Assembly: GCA_038237515.1 (NCBI GenBank)
Contig: JBBRYP010000011.1
Location: 15,854-79,853, forward strand
Source: JBBQDZ01 sp038237515
Lineage (GTDB): Bacteria > Actinomycetota > Thermoleophilia > Gaiellales > Gaiellaceae
Reading direction: 5' to 3'
DNA: 64,000 bases
Each line of letters starts with the position of its first letter. Position 1 is the stretch's first letter. The notes beneath the pieces are model-generated. The model was given only the letters and a program-made list of their open reading frames with translations, was not told where the DNA came from and did not search any database. The position numbers and the translations under genes are program-made. Of the stretch, positions 44,299-51,843 are shown piece by piece.

Positions 44299-45041
44299 GT
44301 CGCGGCCACCGCGATCAGCATCTCGTCCGGTGCGACGACGGGATCGGCCAACTCGGCTTCCGCCTTCTTCAGGCCCGCGCGGAACTCCTCCTCCGGCACG
44401 AGATCGAACGTGGCGCTCTGGCGTCCGCGGATGCGGTCGAGGGCCGCGACGCGGGTGAGACTTCGCGGCGCGCAGAAGCGCGTGACGCGGGTCTCTGCGA
44501 ACCCTGCGTCAACGAGGTCGAGCTCCAGCGTCTTCGCGGACGGGAACCGCCTCAGGTCAGCCGCGAGCATGGACGGGAAGAACCGGTTGAGCCAATAGCC
44601 CTCGAAGGTCGCCGGATCGAAGCCGGCGACGACGAGGAAGCCCTGCGGCTCCAGCGCTCGGCGGCATTCCGCGAACGCCTGAGGGCGGTCGACGAGGTGG
44701 GCCGAGAGCACCATGGTGACGCGCTCGAAGCTCCCGTCGTCCACCGGCAGGCGCTCCGCCGTCCCCTGCTCGACCCGCAACCGGGCGCCGGTGCGCCCGG
44801 CCGCGACCGCGAGCATCCGTGGCTCCGGATCGATGCCGCAGGCCTCGCACCCGAAGCGGTCGACGAGCTCCGAGGCGAAGCGCCCGGTGCCACAGCCGGC
44901 GTCGAGGACGCGCCGGCCGGCGAGGGCTCCCCGAGCTACCAGCTCCTCGTGGAGGCCCGAGATCGGTGGATGCCGTTCGTCGTAGGTCGCGGCGCGAGGG
45001 CCGAAGTCAGGCGTCGGAGCTGAGCCATCGCCGTAGGTCAT
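44295..45041 (-). CDS. Class I SAM-dependent methyltransferase
   Basis: 248 aa. Motif I VLDAGCGTGRFASEL, acidic GIDPEPRML, motif post-II ERLPVDDGSFERVTMVLSAH. UbiE/methyltransferase-11 type; substrate unknown. Starts at ATG 45041, ends as a GTGA overlap with the P-domain gene. Confidence 0.85.
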   Translation of the reverse strand: MTYGDGSAPTPDFGPRAATYDERHPPISGLHEELVARGALAGRRVLDAGCGTGRFASELVDRFGCEACGIDPEPRMLAVAAGRTGARLRVEQGTAERLPVDDGSFERVTMVLSAHLVDRPQAFAECRRALEPQGFLVVAGFDPATFEGYWLNRFFPSMLAADLRRFPSAKTLELDLVDAGFAETRVTRFCAPRSLTRVAALDRIRGRQSATFDLVPEEEFRAGLKKAEAELADPVVAPDEMLIAVAAT

Positions 45042-45091
45042 CGCTTGGTTCCCGTGCCTCGCCGCCTCGAGCTGCGCCTCCCAGCGTGCCG

Positions 45092-46072
45092 TCAGGCCGG
45101 CTCCCGCACGCGCTCCGCTCGCGGCTGCAGGGCCCCTCCCTTGATCCGCCGCGGCGGGCCACGCTCCGGGAAGGGAACTTCGATGACGTCGAAATCCTTC
45201 GGCACGACCGTCTCCGGGAAGACGGCGCGAGCCTCGCGCGCCGCCTCGGGGCCAAAGTAGCGGTTCGAGAGGTGCGTCAGCGCCAGGAGGGCGACGTCGG
45301 CGTCGCGGGCGATCTCCGCGGCCTCGAGCGCAGTCGAGTGCGACGTCTCGCGCGCCCGGTCGCGCTCCTCCTCGCAGAAGGTGGCCTCGTGGACGAGCAG
45401 ATCGGCACTGCGCGCGGCCTCCAGCACCGCCGCGGAGGGCGCTGTGTCCCCGCTCAGAACGACCTTCCGGCCCGCGCGCGCGGCTCCCAGAACCGCACCC
45501 GGCTCGACGGTGCGCCCGTCGGGGAGGCCGACGGACTCGCCCCGCTGGAGCAGGCCGAAGAGCGGCCCCTCCGGCACGCCGAGCGCCCTCGCCGCCGCCA
45601 GGTCGAAGCGGCCGGGCCGAGGTTCCTCCGTGAGCGCGTATCCGATGGCCGAGACGCGATGCTCGACGCCGAACACGGTAAGGCGGTGGTCGCCCCGGTC
45701 GAGGACGTCTCCGGGGCGGAGCTCGACGAGCTCGAACGGGTAGGTGAGCCGGCCGAAGATGCGGCGAAGCGTGCCGAACAGCTCGCGCAGCCCGGGAGGT
45801 CCGTAGATCGTGATCGGCAGCTCCCGTCCCCGGAGCGAGAACGTCTTCAGCATGCCCGGCAGGCCCAGGTAATGGTCCGCGTGGTAGTGCGTGAGGAAGA
45901 CCTCGCGTAGCTCGGCCAGGCCGACTGTCGAGCGCAGGAGCTGGCGCTGGGTCCCTTCCGCACAGTCGAAGAGCAACCGGTCCCCCCCGCGACGGATCAG
46001 CGTCGCCGCCGGCGCACGGTTGCCCGTCGGCATCGAGCCCGAAGTCCCGAGGAAGACGATGTCCAGGTCCAC
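45092..46072 (-). CDS. rnz: Ribonuclease Z (tRNA 3'-processing endonuclease)
   Basis: Removes tRNA 3' trailers. Zn site THYHADHYLGLPG (H62, H64, D66, H67), LSGDTAPS, LVHEATFCEEE and LALTHLSNRY. 326 aa with a flexible-arm segment in the middle, the long RNase Z form. The start is GTG at 46072. Confidence 0.93.
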   Translation of the reverse strand: MDLDIVFLGTSGSMPTGNRAPAATLIRRGGDRLLFDCAEGTQRQLLRSTVGLAELREVFLTHYHADHYLGLPGMLKTFSLRGRELPITIYGPPGLRELFGTLRRIFGRLTYPFELVELRPGDVLDRGDHRLTVFGVEHRVSAIGYALTEEPRPGRFDLAAARALGVPEGPLFGLLQRGESVGLPDGRTVEPGAVLGAARAGRKVVLSGDTAPSAAVLEAARSADLLVHEATFCEEERDRARETSHSTALEAAEIARDADVALLALTHLSNRYFGPEAAREARAVFPETVVPKDFDVIEVPFPERGPPRRIKGGALQPRAERVREPA

Positions 46073-46165
46073 CAGGCGATTGTAGTTTCGAGCGATCGCA
46101 TGGCCCGTCCCGCCTGGAGCTGCGGATCCAGCCCGCAGGCAGAAGGGCCTGGGAAAGAAGGCCGG

Positions 46166-46405
46166 CTACGGGATCACGAGCCGTTGCCCCGGCCGCAGAA
46201 CCTGCCCGGCTCCTGGGTTCCGAGCTTCGAGCTTCCAGACCCCCTCGCGCGGGTCGCCGCCGTAGAAGCGCGTCGCGATCGACCACAGCGTGTCGTGCGG
46301 GCGGACGACGTACGTCTCACGAGTGGCGTGGCCGCTCGACGTGCGGGCGACGACGGCGAAGGCCACGATCGCCAGCGTGATAATGAGGAGCAGCTTCCCG
46401 AACAT
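46166..46405 (-). CDS. LysM membrane protein, YneA-like SOS cell-division inhibitor candidate
   Basis: 79 aa: N-terminal membrane helix (3-20), short linker, one LysM peptidoglycan-binding domain (31-78; YVVRPHDTLWSIATRFYG). This is the architecture of B. subtilis YneA and related LexA-controlled division inhibitors. One LexA box spans its start codon and a second lies 25 bases further upstream, so strong SOS control is likely. A plain LysM protein is the alternative. Confidence 0.78.
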   Translation of the reverse strand: MFGKLLLIITLAIVAFAVVARTSSGHATRETYVVRPHDTLWSIATRFYGGDPREGVWKLEARNPGAGQVLRPGQRLVIP

Positions 46406-46412
46406 GTGTTCG
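46399..46412. promoter_or_regulatory. LexA (SOS) box 1 over the LysM start codon
   Basis: CGAACATGTGTTCG is a perfect 14-base palindrome and a full match to the Gram-positive/actinobacterial LexA consensus CGAACRNRYGTTYG. It contains the ATG of the LysM gene. Confidence 0.85.
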
Positions 46413-46423
46413 TAAACCTAACA

Positions 46424-46437
46424 CGAACATGGGTTCG
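46424..46437. promoter_or_regulatory. LexA (SOS) box 2
   Basis: CGAACATGGGTTCG keeps both CGAAC/GTTCG half sites and is offset 25 bases from box 1, so two LexA dimers could bind side by side. It lies 3 bases from the phosphodiesterase stop. Confidence 0.78.
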
Positions 46438-46439
46438 CG

Positions 46440-46928
46440 TCAAGGAAGCTCAACGAGCTCCGGTCGCAGCTTTCCTTCCTCGACGTCGAGGACCAGCAGC
46501 GCCCGCGCCCCGGCTCTCCGGCGCTCGGTCGGGCTGCCGGGGTTGAGGATCCAGGTCGCACCCTCGCTCGAGAGCTGCGGGACGTGGGTGTGCCCGTAGA
46601 CGACCGCGGAGCAGCCGGGAAACCAGCCGCGAAGTCTCTCCTCGCGTCCTACACGGGAGCCGGCGATGTGGACCATTCCGACGCGCGCCGCTTCGATCTC
46701 GAGCACACGCCGCTCCGGGAGCACGGCCTGCAGCTCGAGATCGTCCATGTTCCCGAAGACCGCCTCGACGGGCGCAAGCGCGCGAAGCTCCTCCAGCACG
46801 ACGTGGCTCGTGAAGTCGCCGCAGTGCAGGATGAGCTCGGCGCGCGCGAGCTCCCGAAGGCACGCATCGGGGAGGCGCCGCGCGCCGCGCGGCAGGTGCG
46901 TGTCGGAGATGAGGGCGACGCGTGTCAG
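46440..46928 (-). CDS. YfcE/MJ0936-type metallophosphoesterase
   Basis: Small calcineurin-like phosphodiesterase. VALISDTHLP, LHCGDFTS, VFGNMDDL and VVYGHTHVPQ supply the dimetal ligands, and LNPGSPTERR the C-terminal motif. About 162 aa. No ATG, GTG or TTG lies in frame between the upstream gene stop (47050) and the first motif. The only candidate is CTG at 46928, so the start is doubtful or a base is missing. Confidence 0.82.
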   Translation of the reverse strand: MTRVALISDTHLPRGARRLPDACLRELARAELILHCGDFTSHVVLEELRALAPVEAVFGNMDDLELQAVLPERRVLEIEAARVGMVHIAGSRVGREERLRGWFPGCSAVVYGHTHVPQLSSEGATWILNPGSPTERRRAGARALLVLDVEEGKLRPELVELP

Positions 46929-47049
46929 CCGGCGGCGTCGGAGAGGAAGCAGCCGTCGCGATCGAGGCCAGGCGCGCCGCGCGGCGAAGCACCGCTGCAG
47001 ACCATCCCGCGCTGTATACCAAAGCCCATCGGAGTGCCCGGGAAAGCGA

Positions 47050-48582
47050 TCAGCCCGTGAGCTCGAACGGCTCGCTCGTCGCCAGCAGCGAGCGCTGCGG
47101 CCCGAGCGTCGCGCGCACGAGAACGGCGGCCACGTAGGAACCGGGCGCCACGGAGTGCAGGTCGAAAGCGAGCCTTCTCGCGCGGTAGGCGCGGACGAGC
47201 CTCCTCGCCGACGCCCGAACCGTGGCGGGTCTCCCCGCGAGCGCCGCCTCGATCTCCTGACGACCAACCGTGGCGGGGAAGATCCCGCCGGTCGCCGTCA
47301 CGTCCTCGGATGCGCCGGCGGCTGCCGACCTGCCGTCGGCGGAGAACGTCACGTCGCCCCCGAGCACGGACGATGCGTGGTGCCACGCGTGGGGGCGCCC
47401 GCCGCAGCTCCCGCCCGTGGACGCGATGGCGGCTCGGACCGCGTCGTAGGAGGGCCGCCTCGTCCCGTCCGCGCGTAGCAGGCCGCTCTGGAAGCGCTCG
47501 AGGCTCGTCTCGTCGCGGAGGTGGAAGAAGAAGAGGTCGGAGATCGCCGGATCGCACTCCGCGAGGCTCACCGCCGCTACATAGAGCCGCGCCTGGGCCG
47601 CCTCGCTGACGGTGCGGACGTTCTCGCGGCCGGTGTAGATGCGCCGCACGCTCGAGATCACCTGCACCTGGCGGCCGTACTCGTCGAGGTTGAACGTGAG
47701 CGGCGCTCCGACGGCGCGAGGCGAGTCGCTCTCGGCGAAAACCGGCTGTGCCGTGCCGTGAAAGCCGTCCCACACCGCCTGCTTGATGCGGTCGAGGTTC
47801 GTCAGGCCGGCACCCGGCCACGAGTACCCGCGCGAGAACGGGTCGTCGTTCGACTGCGGGTAAGGGTGGTATCCGAGCTCGTCCATGATCGGCCTGCTGC
47901 GGCCGCTGCGCCGGTACTCGGCCGCGAGCTCTGCGATGAACCTGACGGGGGAGCGCGACACGTTGTCGCGCGCCCGAGGATCGTCGTTGCCGCGCGGGGA
48001 GAGGCCGAGGCCGACGACGGTGATCGTCGGGTCGACCTCGTTGAGCGCGTCGTAGGAGGCGGCGAGTACGCGCTCGAAGTTGACGGCGCCGACCGCGCGA
48101 TAGCCTCCGCGCCCGTTACGCACGAACTGCGGCTGGAGGAAGCGCGGCTGGTTCGGCTCGTTCCCGACGATGAACGCCCTCACGCTCGGGTAGCGTCGGG
48201 CCAGGGACTGGAGGAACTGGGCAAAGAGCGAGATCCTGTTCTGCGTGTCGACGGTGAACGCCCTCGGTTGCGCCGGGTAGACGCTGAGGACGACGTCGAC
48301 GCCGCGGAGGGCCGCGATCGGTACGGCCCGGTCGAGGAACCCACCGTCGCGGATCGTGAACCCGCGGTTCCCGTCGGTCGGGTCCCAGAGGACGGTGACG
48401 CGGTTCTCGGTGCCGCCGAAGTCGCTCAGCGCGGCGAAGAAGTTCCCTCCGCCGTCGTCTGCGTACTTGCCCGCGTCGTCGGTGACGCCGAAGGAGAGGC
48501 CGGCTGCAGCCCCGCCCGCGCAAGCGAGCGCCAGTGCGGCGAGCGCCGCCAGCGTGACGATGTACATCCGGGCCGCAGACAT
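47050..48582 (-). CDS. Secreted cellulase-like glycoside hydrolase
   Basis: Signal peptide (residues 1-27), then a GH-A clan-like barrel. Acid/base Asn-Glu in FIVGNEPNQP (E142) and a later Glu in QPVFAESDSP (about 284) are the likely pair. A C-terminal beta-rich domain follows after GGSCGGRPHA. 510 aa. Substrate not readable. The 207 bases upstream to the DUF1611 gene hold no ORF. Confidence 0.75.
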   Translation of the reverse strand: MSAARMYIVTLAALAALALACAGGAAAGLSFGVTDDAGKYADDGGGNFFAALSDFGGTENRVTVLWDPTDGNRGFTIRDGGFLDRAVPIAALRGVDVVLSVYPAQPRAFTVDTQNRISLFAQFLQSLARRYPSVRAFIVGNEPNQPRFLQPQFVRNGRGGYRAVGAVNFERVLAASYDALNEVDPTITVVGLGLSPRGNDDPRARDNVSRSPVRFIAELAAEYRRSGRSRPIMDELGYHPYPQSNDDPFSRGYSWPGAGLTNLDRIKQAVWDGFHGTAQPVFAESDSPRAVGAPLTFNLDEYGRQVQVISSVRRIYTGRENVRTVSEAAQARLYVAAVSLAECDPAISDLFFFHLRDETSLERFQSGLLRADGTRRPSYDAVRAAIASTGGSCGGRPHAWHHASSVLGGDVTFSADGRSAAAGASEDVTATGGIFPATVGRQEIEAALAGRPATVRASARRLVRAYRARRLAFDLHSVAPGSYVAAVLVRATLGPQRSLLATSEPFELTG

Positions 48583-48789
48583 TGAAAAGGGCGCCGGGCT
48601 CTTCGCCGGCGCAGGCCGGATGGTAGTGGATCGCCCAGCAACGTTTGCCGGCTTCTGGCCCGCGACCAGCGGCGTCAGGGGGCGTCCTCAGTCACCCCTG
48701 TGTGCCCGCATCCCAGAGGCGCCCTGCGTGCTTGCCGTGGCTTCGGCGCTCACGACCCAGAAAGTCCGCCGACCTGCCGGGCACCCCCC

Positions 48790-49818
48790 CTAGCCCGGTA
48801 CGCGATCGAGCACCGCGCGCAGGAGCCGCCCGGCTCCGAAACGGACAGGATCGTCCGCAGGGAGTCCCGTCTCCGCGGCGGCCGCGTCGATCGCGGCTCG
48901 GGCAACCTCCTCCGCGAGTCCACCGGTGTTGAGAGCGACCGCCGCGACGCGGGCGGGTCGGCGTGGCAGCGAGATGCGCTCGTGAAGCTCGACGAGCTCC
49001 GCGAGGCCCGGCAACGGGTGGCCGGGGTATCCCTCCACCTCAGCCGTCCCCGCCTTGTGGCAGAGCACGAGCACGTGCGGCACAGAGCCGTGGAGCAGCC
49101 CGAGGGCGACGCCGGAGTAGGCCGGGTGCGTGAGCGATCCCTGGCCCTCGACGAAGAGCAGGTCGCCGCCGCGCCGATGGCCCTCGACGAGGAGCCGCTC
49201 GGCCGCTCCGGCCAGGAAGTCGGAGACGACGGCATCGATCGAGAGGCCCCACCCGGCGATCGCGACACCCGTCTGTCCGGTGGGGACGAAGAGGGAGGCG
49301 AGGCCCTGCCGCCGCGCCTCCGCGTCGAGCTCGAGCGCGACCGTCATCTTCCCGATCGCGCAGTCCGATCCGACGGTGAGCACGATCCGCGCCTCCAGCT
49401 CGAGGTTCTCGCCTGACGGGACATCCAGACCCTCGGGCGGCCTGCGCAGGTCGACGAGCTTCACTCCGTAGCGCCCGGCGAGAGCCGAGAGCTCCTGGTC
49501 GTCGGACAGGTACTCGTGCAGGCCGTTCTCCACGTCGAGTCCCTTGGCGATGCAGCTTCGAAGCAGCTCGCGCCAGGCCGGCGGGAACCGCCCGCCCTGG
49601 GTCGCGACACCTACGAGCGCGGTCGTCGGGCCGAAGCAGAGTGCCTCGTTCACGCTCGCCACGATCGGCAGGCCGTCCTCCATCTCACCTGCCCGGCCGG
49701 AGTCGAGGATCGCGACGACGTCCTCGCGCCGGTACCGGATCACCCCCCGCGCGGTCTTGCCGTAGTGCGGGTCGCCGGAGTGGCTCTCAGCGAGGATCAG
49801 GTATCGCTTCTCTGACAC
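48790..49818 (-). CDS. DUF1611 protein (DgcN-like)
   Basis: 342 aa with an N-terminal Rossmann-like domain and a P-loop-like C-terminal domain (VLTVGSDCAIGKMTVALEL; VEGQGSLTHPAYSGVALGLL). DUF1611 proteins are found beside dipeptide epimerases. One studied pair (DgcN/DgcA) N-acetylates and then racemises D-glutamate; I propose the same class of role here. It overlaps the epimerase gene by 32 bases. Confidence 0.85.
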   Translation of the reverse strand: MSEKRYLILAESHSGDPHYGKTARGVIRYRREDVVAILDSGRAGEMEDGLPIVASVNEALCFGPTTALVGVATQGGRFPPAWRELLRSCIAKGLDVENGLHEYLSDDQELSALAGRYGVKLVDLRRPPEGLDVPSGENLELEARIVLTVGSDCAIGKMTVALELDAEARRQGLASLFVPTGQTGVAIAGWGLSIDAVVSDFLAGAAERLLVEGHRRGGDLLFVEGQGSLTHPAYSGVALGLLHGSVPHVLVLCHKAGTAEVEGYPGHPLPGLAELVELHERISLPRRPARVAAVALNTGGLAEEVARAAIDAAAAETGLPADDPVRFGAGRLLRAVLDRVPG

Positions 49819-50818
49819 CGAGGCCGGGCTCTTCCGCGAGGGTCTGGACGCCGTCCACGAGCTCCACCCCGGGCCACGGATCGTGGCGCAGCAGCAGGTT
49901 TCCGTCGAGATCGGCGTAGTCGCAGCGGGTCGACACGAGGCAGGCGGCGGCGATGCCGAGACCGGACTCGATCATGCAGCCCACCATCAGCCCGAGGCCG
50001 AGCTCGCGGGCCCGCTCGGCCATCGCGAAGGCCTCGGTCACGCCCCCGCTCTTCGCCAGCTTGACGTTCACCCCGTGCCCGAGCTCCGCGCAGCGCTCGA
50101 GGTCGGCGCGGGTGTGGCAGTCCTCGTCGAGGTAGATCGGGATCGGCGAGCGGCGGCGCACTTCGGCGCCGCCCGGGTCTCCCTCCGGGAGCGGCTGCTC
50201 GCAGTACTCCACCCCGAGCGCCGCCAGCTCGGGCAGCGCGTCGAGCGCCTCCTCGAGCGTCCAGTACTCGTTGACGTCGACCTGGAGGGGCAGGTCCGTG
50301 GCGGCCCGCACGGCTCGAACCCGGTCGAGATCGAGCCCGTCGCGTCCGCCCAGCTTGAGCTTCAGGCGCCTGAACCGTCCGTCCGCGGTCGCCGCTCTCG
50401 TCCGCCCGGCCATGTCGTCGGGGTCGCCGAGCCAGACCGTCCACGAGGTCGGCGGGCCCTGCCGAGCCGTGCCGAGGAGCGCCCAGGCGGGCCGCGGCTC
50501 GTCCCGCCCGCGGGCCCGGAGATCGAGCAGCGCCGCGTCGAGCGCCGACTTCGCCGCGAGCTCCCCGGGCAGCTCGAAGATCCGCTCGAGCGGCGCGTCC
50601 CACGGGTCGTCGCCGAGGAGCTGGCCGTGCTCCCGGACGAAGGCGAGCGCCGAGGCCGCCGACTCGCCGTAGCGCTCGATCGGCGCCGCCTCGCCGTGGC
50701 CTGTGAGCCCCTCGTGGCGGAGCTCGACCCAGACGACCTCAGCGGTGTCCTGCGACTCGCGCGAGATGACGAAGGTCTCCGCGAGCTCGAGCGTCGCGAT
50801 CCGGGCCTCGACCTCCAC
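49787..50818 (-). CDS. Enolase-superfamily amino acid/dipeptide epimerase (DgcA-like)
   Basis: 343 aa, muconate-lactonising subgroup. KxK at KLKLGG (about 150), metal ligands in VDVNEYW, EYCEQPLPEGD and IYLDEDCH, and the opposite Lys in NVKLAKSGGVTEA. Likely epimerises an N-acyl amino acid or an Ala-Glu-type dipeptide. Coupled to the DUF1611 gene. Confidence 0.88.
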   Translation of the reverse strand: MEVEARIATLELAETFVISRESQDTAEVVWVELRHEGLTGHGEAAPIERYGESAASALAFVREHGQLLGDDPWDAPLERIFELPGELAAKSALDAALLDLRARGRDEPRPAWALLGTARQGPPTSWTVWLGDPDDMAGRTRAATADGRFRRLKLKLGGRDGLDLDRVRAVRAATDLPLQVDVNEYWTLEEALDALPELAALGVEYCEQPLPEGDPGGAEVRRRSPIPIYLDEDCHTRADLERCAELGHGVNVKLAKSGGVTEAFAMAERARELGLGLMVGCMIESGLGIAAACLVSTRCDYADLDGNLLLRHDPWPGVELVDGVQTLAEEPGLGVREAIPDPR

Positions 50819-50841
50819 GTCGATACACTAGATCGCTCCCC

Positions 50842-50914
50842 GCGCCCGTAGCTCAGGGGATAGAGCGCGCGCCTCCGGAGCGCGAGGTCGCAGGTTCGAT
50901 TCCTGCCGGGCGCA
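50842..50914 (+). tRNA. tRNA-Arg (CCG)
   Basis: Complete cloverleaf: acceptor GCGCCCG/CGGGCGC, D arm GCTC...GAGC, anticodon loop CTCCGGA (anticodon CCG, reads CGG), T arm GCAGG TTCGATT CCTGC, discriminator A. CCA is not encoded. Confidence 0.97.
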
Positions 50915-50970
50915 TCCTGACTGGGCAGAACTCGACTGCGCGGAACTGCTTCGGCAGCCGCACTGTCGCG

Positions 50971-50996
50971 CCACATAGTGGTGTATAGTGACACCA
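50971..50996 (+). promoter_or_regulatory. vapBC promoter/operator with nested palindromes
   Basis: CCACATAGTGG (50971-50981) overlaps TGGTGT-N6-ACACCA (50979-50996). The -10-like TATAGT (50984-50989) sits inside, 6 bases before the ATG, so the transcript would be leaderless and the antitoxin could repress it directly. Confidence 0.6.
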
Positions 50997-51256
50997 TGGG
51001 AAGGACGCAGATCTACCTGGGCACAGACGAGCTCGAGCTCCTCGACCGCGTCGCCCGCGTGACCGGCGCCTCGCGCTCCGAGCTCGTCCGGCGCGCCGTA
51101 CGGAGCACCTTCGGAGAGCCGACGAAGGGCGACAAGCTCCAGGCGCTCGCCTCCAGCGCGGGCTCGTGGCGGGGCCGCGACTTCACCGGCAGCGACTACG
51201 TAGAGGCGGTTCGCGGCGACCTCTCCGAGCGTCTCGGTCGTCTCGGGCTGGAGTGA
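50996..51256 (+). CDS. vapB: VapB-type antitoxin (ribbon-helix-helix)
   Basis: 86 aa. RTQIYLGTDELELLDRVARV and SRSELVRRAVRSTF form a ribbon-helix-helix. The C-terminal part would wrap the toxin. The stop overlaps the vapC GTG (GTGA). Confidence 0.85.
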   Translation: MGRTQIYLGTDELELLDRVARVTGASRSELVRRAVRSTFGEPTKGDKLQALASSAGSWRGRDFTGSDYVEAVRGDLSERLGRLGLE

Positions 51257-51630
51257 AGCTCCTCGACACGACGGTCGCCATAGACCATCTGCGGGGCGAT
51301 CAGGCCGCCGTCGACCTCCTTCGAGACCTCGTCGAGAACGACGAGGTCCTCGCCGCCAGCGAGGTCGTTCGGTTCGAGCTCGTTGCGGGAGTGCGAGACG
51401 ACGAGCTCCCGGCCCTCGAGCAGTTCTTCTCGGCAGTCTCGTGGGTTGCGGTCGGTGAGGATGTCGCTCGCGCGGCCGGCGACCTGGCGCGCGCACACCG
51501 CCGCGCTCACAGCGGAATCGACGACGCGGACTACCTGATCGCCGCTACCGCGCTCCTCCTTGAGGCCGACCTAGTGACGACCAACGTGCGCCATTTCCCG
51601 ATGCTCCCAGACCTCCAGCCCCCCTACTGA
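51253..51630 (+). CDS. vapC: VapC-type PIN-domain toxin
   Basis: 125-aa RNase. PIN acidic residues: D5 (KLLDTTVAID), E in VVRFELVAGV, D in GIDDADYLIAATAL and a late D (MLPDL, or the equivalent N in TTNVRHF). GTG at 51253. Type II toxin-antitoxin with vapB. Confidence 0.88.
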   Translation: MKLLDTTVAIDHLRGDQAAVDLLRDLVENDEVLAASEVVRFELVAGVRDDELPALEQFFSAVSWVAVGEDVARAAGDLARAHRRAHSGIDDADYLIAATALLLEADLVTTNVRHFPMLPDLQPPY

Positions 51631-51805
51631 GGCCTTGGCTACGAGAAGTGGTCCGCCGCCGGCCCTCCTCCACTCCCGTCGGCCCACCCCTTGGGCTGCG
51701 CTCGGGCTCAAGCTACGCCGGCGGACGCTTGCCTCCGCCCATCCCGACGAACGACCTTTCCTCACGTCCTTGCCGCCGGACGACCGGGCTCGGCGCAGGA
51801 CGCCG

Positions 51806-51837
51806 GGCGTGGGGGCGGCTCGCGCGGCCCCCACGCC
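51806..51837. terminator. Strong hairpin between vapC and the BNR protein gene
   Basis: Perfect 11-bp stem GGCGTGGGGGC/GCCCCCACGCC with a 10-nt loop, 6 bases from the downstream minus-strand stop. Convergent genes; no T-tract on either side. The rest of the gap (51631-51805) has no ORF that I accept. Confidence 0.5.
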
Positions 51838-51843
51838 TACGTC

